Positions 5,876 to 7,823 of a DNA stretch of 7,823 nt are shown one piece after another. This DNA is from Candidatus Dormiibacterota bacterium. GTDB taxonomy: Bacteria > Chloroflexota > Dormibacteria > Aeolococcales > Bog-877. A program made the position numbers and the translations under genes. The DNA is taken from assembly GCA_003135035.1 (NCBI GenBank), contig PLDE01000286.1:3391-11213 (forward strand). Direction: 5' to 3'. The notes under the pieces were generated by a model. That model saw only the letters and a program-made list of their open reading frames with translations, had not been told where the DNA came from and did not search any database. Position 1 is the stretch's first letter. The number at the start of each line of letters is the position of its first letter.

Positions 5876-7009
5876 TCACCGCCAAATGTCGTCGGGATCC
5901 AAGGAAACCGGAAGCCGGACTCTGAGCACTTGGGCCGCCGCCCTAAGCTGCGCCGTCACCTGATTCGGGTCATCGCCGACGATGTTGAGGTGCCCCAGCT
6001 TGCGGCGAGGTCGGGGCTCCTTGCCGTAGAGGTGGATGTGGGCGCCCGGTATGGTCAGCAACTCACTCGGGTCAGGATCCTCGCCGAGCAGGTTGAGCAT
6101 CGCCGTGTAGCCCTTGGCCTCGGTCCCGCCCAGGGGCCAGCCCAGACCGGCCCGGAGGTGGTTCTCGAACTGACTGCAGACAGCCCCGTCCATGGTCCAG
6201 TGGCCGGAGTTGTGGACCCGGGGGGCGATCTCGTTGGCCAGCAGCCGGCCCTCCACCTGGAATAGCTCGACCGCCAGCACGCCGACATAATCCAGTTCCT
6301 CCACGATCGAACTGGCGATCGTGGCTGCCTTCTCCCGCAGCTCCGGAGTCAGCCCGGGGGCAGGCGCCAGAGTGAGCCGGAGAATCCCTTCTTGGTGATG
6401 GTTCTCGACGGGTGGATAGGCGGCAGCCTCGCCACTCGCACCCCGGACAGAGAGGATCGAGAGCTCGCGCTGGAAGGTAACCACCCGCTCCAGGATGGAC
6501 GGTGCTCGGTCCAGCTCCCCCCAGGCGTCGCCCAGCTGGGAGGCATCCTGCACTAGGCGCTGACCATGGCCGTCGTAGCCCAGGCGCCGGGTCTTGAGAA
6601 TCGCGGGGAAGCCTACCTGGGCGGCCTGCTTCAGCTCGGCGTCGGACCCCACCTCGGCATAGGCCGCGGTCTCGACCCCCAGGCTCTGGAAGAGTTGCTT
6701 CTCCAGGAGCCGGTCCTGGCCCACGGCCAGGGCTCGAGGTGGGGGAAAGACTCGCCCCGACCTGGCCAGCAGGGAAGCCGAGCTTTCCGGCACCGACTCG
6801 AACTCAAATGTGACCAGGTCAGACTCCTCCCCCAACTGGCGGAGCAGGTCAGGATCGTCATAGGCGCCGAGCAGCTGGCGACCGACCACGGCGGCGGCGG
6901 CGTCCGCCAGGGGCTCGAGAAAGGTGAATTGCAAACCCAGGGGCAGCCCCGCCAAGCCCAGCATTCGGCCCAGTTGGCCACCCCCCAGGCAGCCGACCCG
7001 CTGGCCCAC
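5876..7009 (-). CDS. purK: N5-carboxyaminoimidazole ribonucleotide synthase
   Basis: PurK, the cytosolic ATP-grasp enzyme that carboxylates 5-aminoimidazole ribonucleotide with bicarbonate and ATP to give N5-CAIR in purine biosynthesis. At 377 residues it has the usual family length. Visible signatures are RVGCLGGGQLGRM at the N-terminus (4-16), FEFESVPES (68-76), the ATP-grasp loop ILKTRRLGYDGHGQ (137-150), YPPVENHHQEGIL (198-210), VLAVELF (244-250), the metal/ATP segment NEIAPRVHNSGHWT (259-272) and HLYGK followed by RKLGHLNI (326-343). The GTG at 7009 directly follows the purE TGA with no spacer and no clear ribosome binding site, so translation is probably coupled to purE. The N-terminal motif begins four residues after this start, which leaves no room for a later one. 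The product feeds directly to PurE. No convincing terminator follows it. Confidence 0.96.
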   Translation of the reverse strand: MGQRVGCLGGGQLGRMLGLAGLPLGLQFTFLEPLADAAAAVVGRQLLGAYDDPDLLRQLGEESDLVTFEFESVPESSASLLARSGRVFPPPRALAVGQDRLLEKQLFQSLGVETAAYAEVGSDAELKQAAQVGFPAILKTRRLGYDGHGQRLVQDASQLGDAWGELDRAPSILERVVTFQRELSILSVRGASGEAAAYPPVENHHQEGILRLTLAPAPGLTPELREKAATIASSIVEELDYVGVLAVELFQVEGRLLANEIAPRVHNSGHWTMDGAVCSQFENHLRAGLGWPLGGTEAKGYTAMLNLLGEDPDPSELLTIPGAHIHLYGKEPRPRRKLGHLNIVGDDPNQVTAQLRAAAQVLRVRLPVSLDPDDIWR

Positions 7010-7531
7010 TCAGTTGGCTGAGGAGTCGGGCTGAGGGTCGGGGCGGCTCAGGACCGCATCGGTCTGGCGGGACCGGTAGTTGAGCAGCGCCGCTCGGACC
7101 GAGGGATCGGTGAGGCCGAGGATGGAAGCGGCTAGGAGAGCGGCGTTGATGGCCCCGGCTTTACCGATGGCCAGGGTTCCGACCGGCACCCCGGCCGGCA
7201 TCTGGGCGATCGAGAGCAGGGAGTCCACCCCGTGCAGGGTCTTGCTCTCCACGGGAACGCCCAACACCGGCAGGTGGGTCTTGGCCGCCAGCATCCCGGG
7301 CAGGTGAGCGGCTCCTCCAGCGCCGGCGATGATCACCCGCAGGCCGCGGTCCTCAGCTGAGCTGGCGTACTCCATCAGCAGATCCGGGGTTCGGTGGGCG
7401 GAGACAACCCTGGTCTCGTGGGGGATCTCCAGCTCGGCCAGGGTCTCGGCGGCGTGGCGGAGCGTTTCCCAGTCCGACCGGGAGCCCATCACGACCCCTA
7501 CCTGAGCCGGGGCTGCCGGATTCGCGCTCAT
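7010..7531 (-). CDS. purE: N5-carboxyaminoimidazole ribonucleotide mutase
   Basis: PurE class I, the cytosolic mutase that converts N5-CAIR, made by PurK, into 4-carboxy-aminoimidazole ribonucleotide in purine biosynthesis. The 173 residues cover the whole fold: VVMGSRSDW (13-21, substrate phosphate loop), VVSAHRTPD (42-50, with conserved His46), [13 protein letters not shown] (68-80, with the active-site His76), GVPV (91-94) and [10 protein letters not shown] (110-119). Co-occurrence with purK supports the class I mutase rather than the class II CO2-dependent carboxylase. A Pro/Asp/Ser-rich tail follows about residue 160. The ATG at 7531 gives the family N-terminus, and no other in-frame start lies between it and the upstream gene. 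Its ribosome binding site is oddly placed: GGAGGTGG is 19 bases upstream, with a 4-codon ORF in between. The phosphatidyltransferase gene ends 32 bases upstream, so the three genes may share a transcript. Confidence 0.96.
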   Translation of the reverse strand: MSANPAAPAQVGVVMGSRSDWETLRHAAETLAELEIPHETRVVSAHRTPDLLMEYASSAEDRGLRVIIAGAGGAAHLPGMLAAKTHLPVLGVPVESKTLHGVDSLLSIAQMPAGVPVGTLAIGKAGAINAALLAASILGLTDPSVRAALLNYRSRQTDAVLSRPDPQPDSSAN

Positions 7532-7542
7532 CGCCTGTTCAC
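7528..7542 (-). other. Possible 4-codon ORF coupled to purE by ATGA overlap
   Basis: GTG AAC AGG CGA TGA starts 8 bases after GGAGGTGG (7558-7551), and its stop overlaps the purE ATG as ATGA. It would place terminating ribosomes exactly on the purE start, which otherwise lacks a well-spaced site. So short an ORF can easily arise by chance. Confidence 0.2.
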
Positions 7543-7550
7543 GAGCAGAG

Positions 7551-7558
7551 CCACCTCC
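7551..7558 (-). promoter_or_regulatory. Shine-Dalgarno upstream of purE at unusual distance
   Basis: GGAGGTGG on the minus strand begins 5 bases after the stop codon of the phosphatidyltransferase gene. It is a near-perfect anti-16S match, but 19 bases separate it from the purE ATG, where 5-9 is usual. The only start codon at normal distance is the GTG at 7542, which opens a 4-codon ORF. Confidence 0.5.
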
Positions 7559-7563
7559 GAAGG

Positions 7564-7823
7564 TTAGCTGGGCGCCGCACCTCGACGGGGCTTGACCGGG
7601 GGTAGCGGAGGGGCGGTCTCGACGGCCTCGGACACTGGCGGAGAGGCTGACTCCTGGCGAAGCTGAGCGCGGTGTTGACCCCAGACCAGATAGATCCGCT
7701 GGATCGCGGTCAGGTTGGTTGCGATGGCCAGGATCCAGAGCACGATGGTCAGCAGCCCTATGTTCAGCTGGCCCAGCATCAGGCCCAAGGCGGTGACCAC
7801 GATCCGCTCCGGTCGGGCGACCC
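7564..7823 (-). CDS. CDP-alcohol phosphatidyltransferase, C-terminal part (cut by window edge)
   Basis: Partial gene: the frame is open to the window edge, and only the last 85 residues are visible. They begin [14 protein letters not shown], continue with a long hydrophobic stretch ([29 protein letters not shown]) and end in a Pro/Glu-rich cytosolic tail. The arrangement RPER, two membrane helices, then N-L-T-A-I-Q-R matches the end of CDP-alcohol phosphatidyltransferases such as phosphatidylglycerophosphate or phosphatidylinositol phosphate synthases. These move a phosphatidyl group from CDP-diacylglycerol to an alcohol in the membrane. The catalytic DGxxAR...GxxxD motif would be upstream, outside the window, so neither the reaction nor the acceptor can be named. 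A GTG at 7800 is not the real start, since homology continues before it. The gene is followed at 32 bases by purE. Confidence 0.75.
   Translation of the reverse strand, partial: VARPERIVVTALGLMLGQLNIGLLTIVLWILAIATNLTAIQRIYLVWGQHRAQLRQESASPPVSEAVETAPPLPPVKPRRGAAPS

Overview
The window is a compact, high-GC bacterial chromosome segment. It suggests an actinobacterium-like or related high-GC lineage (for example Acidimicrobiia, or Chloroflexota/Dormibacterota-type). The grounds are the GC-rich third codon positions, frequent GTG starts, a DUF6518-type membrane protein, a holB-ricT pair, and a secreted protein carrying paired-cysteine Asp-box repeats. I cannot fix the taxon from the sequence alone.

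Layout. One gene lies on the + strand at the left edge: a polytopic membrane protein (about 113-727). Everything else is on the - strand and reads right to left: the C-terminal end of a CDP-alcohol phosphatidyltransferase (7823-7564), purE (7531-7010), purK (7009-5876), a very large secreted multidomain CHAP/Asp-box protein (5768-2859), holB (2753-1632) and ricT (1627-755). The two strands converge at 728-754, where there is only a small hairpin. No intergenic space exceeds about 110 bases. I saw no tRNA, rRNA, CRISPR array, transposon or prophage gene.

How the genes work together. The phosphatidyltransferase (membrane phospholipid synthesis) is followed closely by purE-purK, which carry out consecutive carboxylation steps of purine biosynthesis and abut with no spacer (TGA followed at once by GTG). 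holB (clamp-loader delta prime) and ricT (PSP1/YaaT family) form a second tight pair, in which the ricT ribosome binding site abuts and runs into the holB stop codon. Between these two housekeeping blocks sits the accessory gene: an exported protein of 969 residues with the order signal peptide, Ig-like, CHAP catalytic domain, two Ig-like domains, four-cysteine module, six-repeat Asp-box propeller.

The least ordinary spot is the 5' end of that secreted gene. The only strong Shine-Dalgarno sequence there serves a different frame, which encodes a 22-codon ORF overlapping the start of the large gene. An AT-rich island with a tandem 9-base repeat lies just upstream. This could be a translated leader, a frameshift or a sequence error, and it is the best candidate here for something undescribed.
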